Source of the DNA: Syngnathus acus
Lineage: Eukaryota; Chordata; Actinopteri; Syngnathiformes; Syngnathidae
Assembly (NCBI RefSeq): GCF_901709675.1
Contig: NC_051108.1
Coordinates: 3,756,631 to 3,820,630 of the forward strand
DNA: 64,000 nucleotides
Reading direction: 5' to 3'
Shown here: in pieces, positions 8,421 to 20,532 of the stretch
Numbering within the stretch: the first letter of the stretch is position 1
Layout: every line of letters begins with the position of its first letter
Program-made: the position numbers and the translations under genes
The notes under the pieces: model-generated
Databases searched by the model: none
Seen by the model: the letters and a program-made list of their open reading frames with translations, nothing else
Told to the model about the DNA's origin: nothing

Positions 8421-9867
8421 ATGCATGGTTTCTTTGCAATCTGCTCTCTCGCGGCACTGCTGCTGGCTACTTGCCTGGCTGCCCCCCCCCACCACCACCA
8501 CCACCAAGGAGAAGACATGACTTGCCACGAGCTGTCCTCTCCCAATGCCGATTTTGGCTTTGCCTTTTACAAAACCCTAAGAGCCAAAATGGGCGCTACG
8601 GAGAACATTTTCTTCTCTCCAATGGGCATCTCCACCGCCCTGTCCCTATTGTCCACAGGGGCAAAAGGTGAAACCCACAAACAGCTGTTTTCCACCCTGG
8701 GCTACAGTGGCCAAGAGCAGGACAAGATCAACCAAGCATACAAGCATCTTTTCCATATGCTCGGCCACAATCAAGAAAACCAGCACCTGGAAGTCACCAA
8801 TGCGGTGGCAATCGACGACAACTTCAATCCCCGTGACACCTTCATGAAAAACGCCAAGGAATTCTACTCCGCTGAGGTCCTCAAGGTTGACTTTGCCAAA
8901 ACAGAAGAGGCAGCGGCTATAATCAACGCTTACATAGCCAACCAAACCCATAACGTGATTAAAGACCATGTGAAGGATTTGAATGAAGCCCTAACGATGA
9001 TGCTGGTCAACACTGTCTACTTCAAAGGTACGAGACTGAAACGACAGAGCGTGGAATCTTTAAAAACTTGAATATCTGCTTACAGGAGAGTGGGATAAAA
9101 CCTTCAACAAATCATTTACACAGAAGGCTGACTTCCAAGTGGACGAGAAAACCAAAGTGGAAGTGGACATGATGAAGAGGACGGGTCGCTACGACATGTA
9201 TGAAGACGACGACAATGGCACCACCATCCTCATGCTGCCATACAAGAGCAACACCTCCATGATGATCGTGCTGCCCCATGAGGGAAAGATGAAGGATGTG
9301 GAGGGCTTCATCAACAAGGATTACATTAAGCACTGGCATGATTCTATTTATAGACAGTAAGAATGAAAACTAATTGATTCAAATTTTGAGTTTGCAAGGA
9401 GTAAATCATTGATTTATTTTCTAGATATGCTGCATCGATATAACCCATTGTTGATATGTTTCAGATCTGTGAACGTATTCCTGCCCAAATTTTCCATTTC
9501 TTCTAAAGCCGTAATGGACACCGTATTGAAAGAAATGGGAATAACTTCTGCTTTTGAAGACACCGCCGATTTCTCCGGCATTTCTGATACCCCGCTTAAG
9601 CTATCGAAGGTAGAATTCAAAATAACACGGTTAGTAGAAAAAAAGTGTTTAAAATTTTAACTGCTTCCTCCACAGGCATCCCACGAGGCTGTTCTGAACG
9701 TTGACGAAACAGGAACTGAGGCAGTAGCCGTCACTACTCTGGAGGTTATGCCAATGAGTATGCCTATGGTGATTAAAATGGATAGACCCTTCTTGGTCTT
9801 GATCGTGGAGGATTCTACCCGCAGCATACTTTTCATGGGCAAGATCTCTAACCCCACAGCCAAGTAA
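8421..9867 (+). CDS. serpina1: Alpha-1-antitrypsin-like serine protease inhibitor (serpin clade A)
   Basis: Coding exons are 8421-9027, 9086-9356, 9465-9609 and 9676-9867, all with GT/AG introns (58, 108 and 66 bp) and joined in frame to 404 residues. Exon 3 is 271 bp, as in human SERPINA1. Residues 1-20 or so form a signal peptide, and five His (24-28) follow. The serpin core includes NIFFSPMGISTALSLLSTGA, NTVYFKGEWDKTF, and the signature IKMDRPFLVLI (374-384). The hinge GTEA (354-357) and a 15-residue loop to P1 align with human without gaps. P2-P1-P1' is Pro367-Met368-Ser369. Sequons are NQT, NKS, NGT and NTS. The only Cys after the signal peptide is Cys35. It should be secreted from liver and trap elastase-like serine proteases by the suicide-substrate mechanism. 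The start was chosen for the signal peptide and because it is the first ATG after the acceptor at 8411. Orthology with serpina1 rather than a clade A paralogue is likely, not proven. Confidence 0.93.
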
Positions 9868-10150
9868 ATAGAGAGTTCTGTAAATTTCACTTTTTTCTAA
9901 CCTCAAAAAGTCCTGTCTTGTCCTTTGACCTTTGGTCAAGTGAAGAGAACTACAATCACTAGATCCAAGATACAGGATTACACAAATGTGTCTTTCAGTC
10001 TTGCCAGAAGGTCATGAAGTTACCAGAACCAAGCCAAATGTCTAATTGTCCGAACTAAAAACAATTGGCGAAAAAATCAGCCATATTTTGTTGGTGCTGT
10101 GTGAGCATTGTTCAACTTGACGAAATAAAGATGTTGAACAATTCTGTTTA
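9868..10150 (+). other. serpina1: Serpin A1 3' UTR with polyadenylation signal
   Basis: The UTR follows the TAA at 9865-9867. AATAAA at 10124-10129, with GT-rich sequence after it, predicts cleavage near 10145. This makes the whole transcription unit only about 2.3 kb. Confidence 0.7.
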
Positions 10151-10198
10151 ATTTTGTGGCGCTCTTTCATCTTAGACAAGACACACTACACTCACATT

Positions 10199-10230
10199 GG
10201 TCTTTCTTTCCTTTCCTTCTTTCTTTCTAG
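10199..10230 (+). repeat. Polypyrimidine (CTTT)n tract
   Basis: TCTTTCTTTCCTTTCC and similar, just upstream of the right-hand noncoding duplication. Confidence 0.7.
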
Positions 10231-10246
10231 GACTAACAGAATGGAT

Positions 10247-10705
10247 GGAGCTGTTTTAAGAGGGATATGATTAAAAAGCACAGTGGGTACCCGAGGGAGG
10301 CAATTATTTAATGGCTTGCTTAAATAACATCCTGTTTTACTCAGGACATGTCTCCGAATGTCGTCTCTTTCTCAATAGCTCTGAGACATCTCTGCCTTGG
10401 TACTACCACTCCAACGTAATTACAGTAACAGAAATTGAATTTGCCTGGAAATGAAATGTGAAGAATTCAGTAGATCCGTACAGTGCAATTTCTTCTGACA
10501 GTTTTAGAGCGTTATGAGGATTTCTTTTAGTTGTGCCGATTCAAGCATTTTTATCGTAAAGAATCAGGGATCATCAGGTGGACAATCGAAATAAAAGGCC
10601 AGTTATGTACGTGTCCTTGTGGTAATCATCCACATGCGATTGTGTCAACAATGTAGAGTTCATGTCCTCTGGGAAGCCGCAGTACAATATATTGATCCTT
10701 CTATA
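10247..10705 (+). repeat. Right copy of the noncoding duplication flanking the serpin
   Basis: Direct, diverged copy of 6536-6925: ATTAAAAAGCACAG, AATTATTTAATGGCTTGCTT, CATCTCTGCC with TACTACCACTCC, then CCACATGCGATTGTGTC, GTCCTCTGG and GCAGTACAATATAT. The offset between copies is 3,712 bp at the first block and 3,789 bp at the last. The serpin lies between. Confidence 0.75.
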
Positions 10706-13626
10706 GTTAATGTTATTCTGCTGGGGCAGAACGAGACTGATGGCAGGCGCAATGAGACCGACATACTGGAGCAACAATAATGTTTATAAAAGCATATGAA
10801 GAGCCCAAATACGCCTCCAGGTAGACATTGTAGATGAGAAACTGTTCTCAATTACACTACCGGGTAGTAAACAAGGCAGAAATTCAAGGTAATTTACATT
10901 GGATTCCGACATGCAATGAAGCTTTTGCCTTTAACAGTATGGTTCGGTTCATGCGCCGTCTTGGAGGACATACTGAAAAGATATTGACACTCTAATACTG
11001 CAGGCGGTCCCGAGTAGCCTGGCATGTTTCATGTGGTGAGGCTCAAAATCTCAGAGGCAGAGCTGGGTAAACCCAGCTTGTAAAAATATCAATACGCTTC
11101 AACAGATGTGCATACACATGGTCGAACAACATCTGAAATCCATTTCCCTCACATATTTATCACTTCAGATTTGGCACTAAATCTGACAAGCCCATTTGCT
11201 GTTTAGTCACTCAAGAAACAACAACGTGGTCCAAAAGTTAGGAGACAATGTGTGTTGCAGGGTGCAAATCTTTGTTGCTTTTGTTCAGTCCAATCTACCT
11301 ATTTGGTATGCATTCATTCTAATTATTCTTATCATTATTATTAATTTTATTATATCACTGCTGATACAGTGGTTATTATTGCAAGTGTTTATTTCATTCT
11401 CACCTGATTGTATATCGAATATTTAATATTTATAGTATATCAATTTTTGCTTCTATTCTGTTTTGCCTGGAAAGAAGATGATCAGGGAAAATGACAAAGA
11501 CGCATTTGTCCATATTAAGTATCATATACATTATTTTGGAGTGGCTATTTAAAATGTATCGTTGCTATATAAGGAGATGACACAATGATATTTAGCCAGT
11601 TGGCTAAAATGATGAATCGAGAACAGTCTGATGACTAACAAAGCTTATCCATCACAAATATACAAATGTCAGACTGCAAATGAGTTAATCAGTCTTTCCG
11701 CTTGACACATTTATTACCATCAGTCAATTGAACTTGTCGAGGTCCCCAAAGGTCTATCGTATTTATACCGCATCCTGTTAAAACTCTGACGCATGCTTTG
11801 CAACCCTAATGTGAAGAGCAAATTACACTCCGTATCTTTTTTCTACAATTACGTTAATGACTCCCAAAGCATCAATGTGAACAATAATTTACTTTTTTTA
11901 TAAGACACATCTGGATTACAATTGCCCAGAGGAAATGAAAATAGGAAATAATTAACTCCTATTTTTCTTCGGCAAGAGTTGACGATCACTTTCATGTCAG
12001 ATGAAGAGTTGTGCTGTTAGAACTCCTTAAGATCTTTTTTTTTTTTTCCCCAGCACGTTTCTGCTACATAATCAGCTTTTGAGACAACAGCAAGAATCTC
12101 TAATCTGTTTATAAATGAGTGTACAATAACGCCAATTGGTCTCAGTGATCTAGTTTAAGATGTGTAAATTAACCCCAAGAATACAATGAGTGCGGCAAAC
12201 AGCTGCTTTTCGCTTTGTGTTGTGTTATTCTCAACCTGGACTCCATAATTTGTCTTTGATTTAGCTTCTCATTTTTCCCGAGTGAGTTGAGACAATAGAA
12301 CTGAGCAATGTACAAATAAGATGATGATGAGATACAGAAAAATGCAACAAAGTTTTCCTCTGGGTTAACTCATGCTGTAGTGCAGTGAACCATTGGATAT
12401 GGAAATAAGTGGCAGAAAAAAAAAAGTCTATTCTTTGCTATATTATGAAAATGAACAAAACATGACTCACTCTCATTATAACTATGAGCAGGAGGAAAAA
12501 ATGCAAAGGCATTTTGTGATCTGGCTGCAGGGTAAATACTGTAGATGGAAAATCTGTTGTCATTTTAATAAAAAATATAAATATAAAAAAAAATATATTA
12601 AAATATACATTCTAAAAAAAAAAAAATAAAGCAGCAAATGTATCATTGTATAACAGTATTTTCACACTATTTTAAATCAGGTTTGGTTTAATATGTGTTT
12701 TTGTGAAAAAAACTAAACTTATTGTTTAGTCTACTTACCAGGAATGCTACACTACCATCTGATATGTTTCCCAAAATTTATTTTCTCACAATTGCAGTGT
12801 TATAAATCACAAACACCTGGAAAAAAAAATCTATAAATCTTCACAAGAAAATCAAATCATAGTATTTCCTGCACAAAGCCTGCATTTCAAGTCATTTTGA
12901 TCCTTGAGGTTCAGGTTTCACATTCTATCCTGTGATGCTGATCCTAGCAAGGGTTTTGTCTTTGCTTCCTCTGATAAAACCAAGTAATGTCTCTGCCACA
13001 TCTGACACAGTCAAGATCAAAAATCTTGAAAGCATCACGAGGAAAGGTGGTTTTGTCGTTTATTCAATTGAAAATTCTGTTTGTCATTTCATTTTACACA
13101 ATGGTCCAATTTAATTGGGATTTGAAATTTGGTAAATAAAGAATGCCAATAACCTAATGGCTGTCAGCTGCAAATGACTCCTTGTCCTTTGACCTTGTCA
13201 ACAGAGGAGTTTTTACACAATCAGCACACATACACTTTGTCTCCTCTCCTGCCACCCCCACACTCCGATTCCAGCAGAGGACACGATGGATAAATGTTTA
13301 TACGAGAAACCTGCGTGGGCAGCACTTTAAGAGTTGAACATATACGGTTGGGACAACATTATTTTTTTATTCTATTTAAAGCGCTAATAACTTTAAGGCT
13401 TTTGGTCCCACTGTTCAAATCTTAACTGATTTGTAATTAGACGTAGGTGGGAAAAAAAAATCTATCTTATATTGTCATATATTCAACATGACCAATTGGA
13501 ACCTAAAGATTTTTTTTCCGGTAAAGTTGCACTTTAAAAAAAAAAAAAAAACTGCCATTATGATTTGTGAATGGTTTTAAGTATGTCAAAACATGAAACG
13601 TATTGTTTGAAACGCAGTGGTTAGTG
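10706..13626. other. AT-rich unique sequence, no gene
   Basis: No coding exon recognised. Homopolymer A/T runs occur near 12036, 12418, 12587 and 13527. Nothing else can be supported. Confidence 0.45.
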
Positions 13627-13841
13627 CAGGGGTGTCAAACTCAATTTTTTCACGGGCCGCATTGTAGTCAGTCATAACCCTAACCCTCAAATATTAAAAA
13701 AAAAAAAAGATATTAAAAGTGAAGACAATTTGCAATTCTAGTAATGACACACGAATTTGATGCACAATTTGTCTTCGCGGGCCACATAAAATGATGTGGC
13801 GGGCCGTATCTGGTCCCCGGGCCTTGAGTTTGACACCTGTG
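13627..13841 (+). mobile_element. hAT-like MITE, short form
   Basis: Begins CAGGGGTGTCAAACTCAA and ends TTGAGTTTGACACCTGTG, with GGGCCGCATTG near the left and CCGGGCCTTGAG near the right terminus. Flanking octamers GGTTAGTG and TTTTAGAG match at 5 of 8, a worn target duplication. It shares its interior (AAGTGAAGACAATTTGC) with the longer copy at 58876-59193 but lacks about 100 bp of it. Confidence 0.85.
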
Positions 13842-16800
13842 TTTTAGAGGATCCAAGAGCTGACATGGGGACGAAGGCAGATTTACCTGATGACCATTTA
13901 TTGACTGGGGGAGTCGAATTTGGACAGGTTTCCGAGATGAGATCCGCAGATGCAAGAGGCAAAGCGTGCAAAGCAGGAGTAGGAACGACGAGGATCAGTT
14001 CAGATCAAGGCATGAGTGCATGAATCGGAGCTGGATGTGACTCGATGACAGTGTAAGTCGATATGGCGGCTTGATGGAGTTCAAGACTGGCTTAAGGCAG
14101 AAGAAGATCATAATGATGATTGCTTGCTTGTTCCCTGACCTGACCCAAAATCCTGACCTTTTATTTATTACCAATAAATTGATTCATATTTATTCAACTC
14201 TTTTTTGTCCTATTCGCTTTTGAGGCATTTTTTTTTTCACTTTTAAAATGATTTGCCTTTATACCATCTTCCTTTGTTAATAAAATAGGAATCATTTCCA
14301 GGCATGAGTGTGACACTGTGCCATATGTCTTAGTTCAAAGTAGTTGTATCAGTTCAGTTAGACTAACAAATCAGCACTATCCACCCACACCACACCACCT
14401 CGCTCTTGAAAGCGGAACAAACTCACCGCCGTCTTGGAGTCGTCGCCGCCGCCGCCGCCGCACAAAGATGCGTTCATTAGTCTTTCTAGTGTTCTCCATC
14501 TTCTGAAGATCCACTCAGATCTCTCTCCTTTACTTTTTATTCCATCTTCAAGAAGATCAAATACGTGGCACGCATGGAAATGAAGACATGATGTGACAAA
14601 TTGTAAAGTCCGCATACATAATTGATTCCTCTGCCAGGGCCGAGGGCGTGTTGTCGTAGTTATTTCAGTCTGTTGCCGTGCAGGAGATGAAGCGGTGAAG
14701 TGCTCATCATTCTATTCTCACTCTGTTTGTTAAACATGGTGACCACCTAAAACCTGGTAGCTATTTATTTTATATTTTTATAATATGGCTCCCTTAACTC
14801 TGGTACTTACTTCCTCCTTAAAAAAAAAAAAAAAACTTCCTTCTTATAAAACTTATTACACACTTGCATTAAGATAAAGTTAGAATTCAGCAATGCAGTA
14901 GTATGTATATATTCTCCTTTCAAGTGGAAAAATTGTTAATGCTGCCGGAAGGGTTATTGATTTTCTTGCACATTATCCTCTCCAGTGCTCATGGAGCTAC
15001 ACAGAAATAAGTCGATATTAGTCAAAAACGCTCTCTCTGCACTCAGGTCTTTTTTTTTTTTTGATGAGCTCAGCAATCTGAGTATGACAGACAGCTGGAT
15101 GTCAGACTTCAAACTGAGGCAATTGGGTGGATAAAAAGGTTAACCTCAATTTCACCCATTATCCGAAGGAGGAGGACCCCAGACATCCTGACGCATCTCC
15201 TTAGACATCTTATTGTATCATGAATTGAAGCCCTAATGAAGAGGATGGCAGGGAATAAGTATCAGAATGGAATTGTGCTTGCTTGCTCAGCTTGCTGTAT
15301 CGCATGGGCTCCCATCGGTGCTATAATAGTGATGGATGAAGAAACAGTCCAATTTAGTCAAACTAACAGCGGCACTGCAAACTACTTGATCACACGATTT
15401 GAGTAAATGGGAGGGGAAAGTGTTGAAAATAAGAGTTTTGTTACAGCTGCATCCGCCGTGAAATACGCAATATAAATAAAGTAGTATCGTATAAAACAGC
15501 AAGTAAATAGCATTAAAACGCTGTCTCGGCATTACCTCATGCATACACTGTCCACTAAGACCTCTAATGAAAATCTACAGTTTGGCTCATAATAAAGGCC
15601 TGTGTGTCCAAAAAAAGAGCATTCGAAGAGAAGAATACGCTTATATTCAAAGCAGGTATACACCAGTGGTGTCCCAATACTTTTTTCCAACTTGACACTT
15701 GTTGATAAAGTAAGTTGTTTATTGATGGATGGGAAGTATGAAAGTCGTTTGTGGCCAGAGGCTTTATTCCGTCCTTGATGTCCGCCACAGGCGTTGCTAA
15801 AAGCACTGAATGTCTCCTTCGCACATCCGTTTAGCGAAAATGTCACCTATGACCCCTGAATGACCCAGGATAGATATGAATCCAGGGGGTTGCTAAAGGT
15901 TTGCTTGACACAGAATTTTATACCAACACAAGGATTCTGAGTGATAGAATGCTCTGACGGTTATTTAGAATTCGTTGAACCGTATAGTTACGCTGGTAAG
16001 TATCGTAACTGAAAAACATGGTACCGAACTTCCTTTTAAAACATTGTCCATACATTAACTCTGAAACAGATAAATTTCAGTGTTATTAATTTTCTAATGC
16101 AAAAAATAATAGTCTGTGACTATTTTTATGTAAATAAATTGAATTTATAGAGAAATAATACATCTTGACTTCAGGGGTCTAAGCAACTCCACTTGATAAT
16201 CAGTAAAAACAGTATTTATTTAATTAATTAATTTATATCTAATTTATTTATATATTTTTTTCTTTGAGCGTTCTTTGCGTTACAGAATTTTGCAAAAGCA
16301 ATTATGATTTATTTTGCATAGTAATAATAAAAAAGGACTATCAAATGCATTTATTTGCGTGAACGTGGGGTGTGCATATATTTGTATTATTTCTACCTGG
16401 AGTCTGTCTGAATCAAAGTGATTGGTTCATAGATGACAAGTTTTGCTAATTCATGAACATAAAATCTGTTCCTTCAGCAGGACCCACATGCACCCAGTAG
16501 GTGACACTGTGGTGTTACAGGAGCATTTCTGGAGCAAAAACACCTTGTCATTGTTCCCTCAGTGCTTCATTCATTTTGAGTTTATAATTTGGACTAATCT
16601 GAAGCACAGCCATGCCTCAGTTTATTGGTCTACTTTAAACATCAAAGTCAAATGAGCCGAATGGCGAGAAGGTCATGGAAAAGCTACTATCGTCTGTTCC
16701 CATCTATTTGCTGCCGGCTGCTCCACAAACTCATCCAGGGAAGCAGACACCAAAAGCGATGTCTATAGGAGGGGGGGGGAAAGGGATGAACAAGCATCAC

Positions 16801-17219
16801 TAGAGTCAGATAGCTCTCTATAACAGACACTTAAAATCCATCCCCATTTGTGTTGAAATGGGACAAATTAGAAGGCTAAATAAATGTTTGGACTAGAAGT
16901 GTCGTTTTAAAACAAACACAAAAGTATTGCCAGGAAAGATTTTTGCCGTTCAGACTCACCCAAAGAGTAAAAATGGCTTCCTTTACGTGGTGCAGAGCAC
17001 AAACCCTGTCTAGAGCGCCACTACGACCCACTGCACAGCACACAAGTGGCATCGACCCAAAATGCTGAGTGTTTACGTCTAACCTCGTTAAAAGTGCATC
17101 AAAGTCGTAAAAAGAAGACGCAGCAGAAGATGGGCTGACATTAGGAGGCTGATCTTGCATCGAAGATCTACAATAAAAAATGTACACACACACACACGTA
17201 CATAATCATATAACTATAG
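13842..17219. other. AT-rich unique sequence, no gene
   Basis: No gene recognised. A CCG trinucleotide run (GCCGCCGCCGCCGC) lies near 14447. GTGTCCCAATACTTTTTT near 15670 resembles the end of a Tc1-like element but is too short to call. Confidence 0.45.
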
Positions 17220-17366
17220 AGCGGCACAGTGCTGCACTGGTTAGCCCGTCCGCCTTACAGCGTGGAGGTCGTAGGTTCAAAGTCGCCTGGGATAGGCTCC
17301 GGCACGTGGGGGAAAGCGGTTCAGAAAATAAATAATTATAAATGGAAGAAAAAAAAATGGATGGAA
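17220..17366 (+). mobile_element. Internally deleted V-SINE
   Basis: The tRNA-like head has an A box region (CTGGTTAGCCCGTCCGCC) and a B box-like GTAGGTTCAAAG. It is joined directly to the 3' domain GGGATAGGCTCCGGCACG and AAGCGGTTCAGAAAATAAAT, then a worn GGATGG tail. The usual conserved central core is absent. Confidence 0.75.
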
Positions 17367-17383
17367 ATATACATATACGTATC

Positions 17384-17501
17384 TACCCTAATTTTTGGAC
17401 TATAAGGCGCACCTGACTATAAGCCGCACCAGCTAAAACTCGTGATTGAGGGTTCAAAATTTGCAAAAAAAGTCATGGTTTATAGTCCGAACTTTACGGT
17501 A
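17384..17501 (+). mobile_element. Small MITE of the second 'TATAAGCCGCACC' family
   Basis: Left end TACCCTAATTTTTGGAC and right end GTCCGAACTTTACGGTA are imperfect inverted repeats bounded by TA. The subterminal words CTATAAGGCGCACC and TATAAGCCGCACC link it to the main MITE family. Confidence 0.7.
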
Positions 17502-17605
17502 TATACTATGTATATGTATACATATACGTAGACTCATACGTACACATATACTCATATGTACACGTATTTGCATATATACAAATACATACACATGTATACA
17601 TATCA
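17502..17605. repeat. Alternating purine-pyrimidine TATAC/GTATA tract
   Basis: Cryptically simple sequence of GTATACATATAC-type words, with the potential for hairpins or Z-DNA. A hAT-like terminus (CAGGGGTCACTAATATGG on the minus strand) follows at about 17626-17648. Confidence 0.55.
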
Positions 17606-17648
17606 AAACTGGGCCACGTGCTTGGTAACCATATTAGTGACCCCTGAT

Positions 17649-18533
17649 GTAGAGTAAATCCGTCCAATATTCTTCATATTGAGGCCTATGTGGATTAGGC
17701 TCCATAAAGAAAAGTCAGCAAACTGTCTGGATGCATGGTCATATTTTGATTGTCTTGTCTTGGTCTCATTACCATAACTGTCACCGAGAGTCCAAAGCAC
17801 ATCACTCACTAACCGTGTTGACCTTTCATGTCTGTGAACCTCACGCTAAACACACAAATGTTGCAAGTGAGTAGCGATGGCTGTTGCCTGGAGGATTGTT
17901 TTTTTTTTTCTCGAACGCCTTCTTTGATGCTCTGACCCTAAAATCTGAGCATGTCTATGCTGTTGACAAATGGGATCAGACATGTGTTATGACAGAAAAA
18001 AGACTCATGCTGGAGGATTGATTGTCCCAGTACCTCTGCGTTTTTGTATCACAAGCAATCAGTAGTGAGACATGGAGCTGCATTAAACTGCATGACCCAA
18101 ACAGGGACAACACTGCTCAGCTCGGGTTGTTGCTACACGACTTGACTTTTATTTCTTTACAATATTCAGCTCTAATGTGAATGTCATTGTGAATAAATCA
18201 CATCGAAAGTGTAGCAAAATGCTCCCGGCCTGGTTCACACACGCACGCAGCTCCAAAACTCAGTCTGATAAAGCCTGGGTGTATTTACCGAGTTATATAA
18301 ATTACCTGCAAGGCTGCTCAAAACAAAATAACATTAGGTAGTATTTGATAAAAAAGAACATTAGGGGAACAACGGTATGAGAGCAATAAGGTAAACAAGG
18401 AAAGGAGTTGAAGATGATGGCACGAAGGTAGACAATTTTCATTCACTGAGTTTTACATTACTTGTCCTCACTGCCATGACTGCCGATAATCGGTGACGCT
18501 TAAGGCAAGGTATACACAAAAGGTTATTATATT
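17649..18533. other. Unique sequence, no gene
   Basis: No coding or RNA feature recognised. Confidence 0.45.
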
Positions 18534-18827
18534 TACCGTATTTTCCGCACTATAAGGCGCACCGGATTATAAGGCGCACCTTCAATGAATGGCCCATTTT
18601 AAAACTTTGTTCATATATAAGGCGCACCTTCAATGAATAGCCCATTTTAAAACTTTGTCCATATATAAGATATATACATTTGGCTCGCGGGCCGGACTTT
18701 GGACACGCCTGCTGTAGTGGCTCAATATTGGTCCATATATAAGGCGCACCTGATTATAAGGCGCACTGTCGGCTTTTGAGAAAATTGGAGGTTTTTAGGT
18801 GCGCCGTATAGTGCGGAAAATACGGTA
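18534..18827 (+). mobile_element. TA-MITE copy, hAT-fossil variant
   Basis: Ends TACCGTATTTTCCGCAC and GTGCGGAAAATACGGTA. The forward-orientation landmark TTCAATGAATGGCCC is on the left and GTCGGCTTTTGAG on the right. It holds the GCGGGCCGGACTTTGGACAC insert found in four other copies. The AATGAATGGCCCATTTTAAA block is present twice. Confidence 0.9.
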
Positions 18828-20532
18828 ATGAAAACTAACAAAACTAAAATTGATAACATTTTTATCAACAAACTAAAAATGTAGAAGTGAAGATTTTACC
18901 TGCAGTAGTTGGATGCTAAGGTCATATGCTGAATGTTGGATTGATACAGTAACATCTTTTGGGGGATGCAGACGTATGGTATGGGTCCACATTTCCCTCT
19001 CTGTAAAAATGAGGTTTGTCATCATTGGAGGCAGTGCAGAGAGATATCGAGATGAGATTTTTGCAACCAGAGGCAATCACGTATTTCCACAATAGCGGAC
19101 GAAATTCCAATCTCCATGAAGATAACACTTGACCCGACAGAGCAAGGTTATCAGAGGCTGTACCTCCATAATTTGGGAGCAGAAAGGTTCGAATGTCACC
19201 AGACCTTAGACCAGATGAAGACTTTGCTGGCTTGTTCCTTCCAAACGTGACACAAATGCAAATGAACAAACTTTCCAAAGCCACAGCAATGAAATAATCC
19301 ACCAACCGTGAATGTCTTTTTGTGCTGTTTTAACACTTTTATCAAGAGTGAGCAACTCAACTGTCAATCAGCACAAGCAAGCAAAGAATTTCAATTCACA
19401 CCTATATGTTAGCAATTGCTAAAACGGTAAACTAACACAACTGTGACATATGTGTATGAATATTCGTGTTCTGTTGACTTGGCATCAAAGCCTGCCACAT
19501 GAGCAAAATGAACAATGTTGCCGAAAGTGAGATGATTTAGTAATTATCTACTTCAGAACTAAGTTCATTTATGAATTATATTTCATCCGTCATCCATCTA
19601 TTTTGAGTAGCCAAAGCGCCTCCATCCAAACTGCAAGTGACTCACTGCCTTTGTCCGTGCTGCCAAAATTTAAAATTCTTAAAAGGCACTGCAAGTTTCC
19701 TTAGCTCATTTCCCAGGTGTTGGAGCTTCCAGGAATCTGTGGCACGTCCTGCCTTTTTGTCCTACCTTACTTTCACGTCGACTTTCACATCACTTGCACA
19801 AAAGCTGGTGCCTCAGGCTCACTTGGAATCTAGCCAATGATGCCCCTCAGAAACCGGTGAGAAGAGGTTAGACCACAGCCATTTTTACTGGCCGTGGTCT
19901 CCTCTCTTGTGGCTGAAAATATTCCTCAAAGATACAATTCACAATTGTAGGAAGCTTGTATTGTTGTGCCCTGAGGCCCACGAGTACTTCTTAAAGTGAA
20001 AAAGTTAAAAAAATATAAAATAATGGTTTGTTCATTCCTCTTGAGCTCCAGAGATGTCAAATCCAGGTCCACAAAGAAGAAACCTGGCCACAGTTTGGCT
20101 TTAACCACAAGTGCTTCTAGTTAATCGGAAGGAAACGAGGTGGGGAGGTCATTTACCTGCCGGCCCGGTTGATTGGTGACAACGTTATCACTTTTGGGAC
20201 CAGGATTTTGACACCTCGTTGAGCTCCCCATTTCAGTTCTATCCATCCAGCCGTCCATCCATTTTATATATTGCTTATAAGTTCAGGCGCTAGAGCCTAT
20301 TCTCGCTGAATTTGGAGAAAACTGTTTATTAGTGTTTTCTGAAGAAGTAAAAAAATATATCCTGAGATATCCTTGGTCACCCAATACAAGGAAAAACTCC
20401 TAGCTACGTCAGTGGTCTTAAGAGAAACCTTCCCTGCCTTTTGTTTGATATCACAATGAGTTTAATACCCAGAATGCTTCTCCTCTGTAATCGAAACGCT
20501 GCTTAATGGTCTTTTCTGAACAAGCAACTTAC
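18828..20532. other. Unique sequence with one SINE tail fragment
   Basis: No gene recognised. The only repeat seen is the fragment at 20238-20312. Confidence 0.45.
20238..20312 (-). mobile_element. V-SINE 3' tail fragment
   Basis: ATCCATCCAGCCGTCCATCC followed by a worn ATTGCTTATAA and GGCGCTAGAGCC, which is the minus-strand 3' domain of the SINE. Confidence 0.45.

Noticed and set aside
8646-8969. 107-residue minus-strand frame opposite the serpin
   Set aside because: It is a shadow of exon 2. The serpin frame has intact domains, splice sites and conserved motifs.
13673-13685. Interstitial CCCTAACCCT telomere motif
   Set aside because: It is under two full repeats and inside a MITE, so it is likely chance.
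17220-17280. tRNA gene
   Set aside because: The A and B box-like words belong to a V-SINE head. No cloverleaf with anticodon arm and acceptor stem can be assembled with confidence. The same applies at 5975 and 56505.
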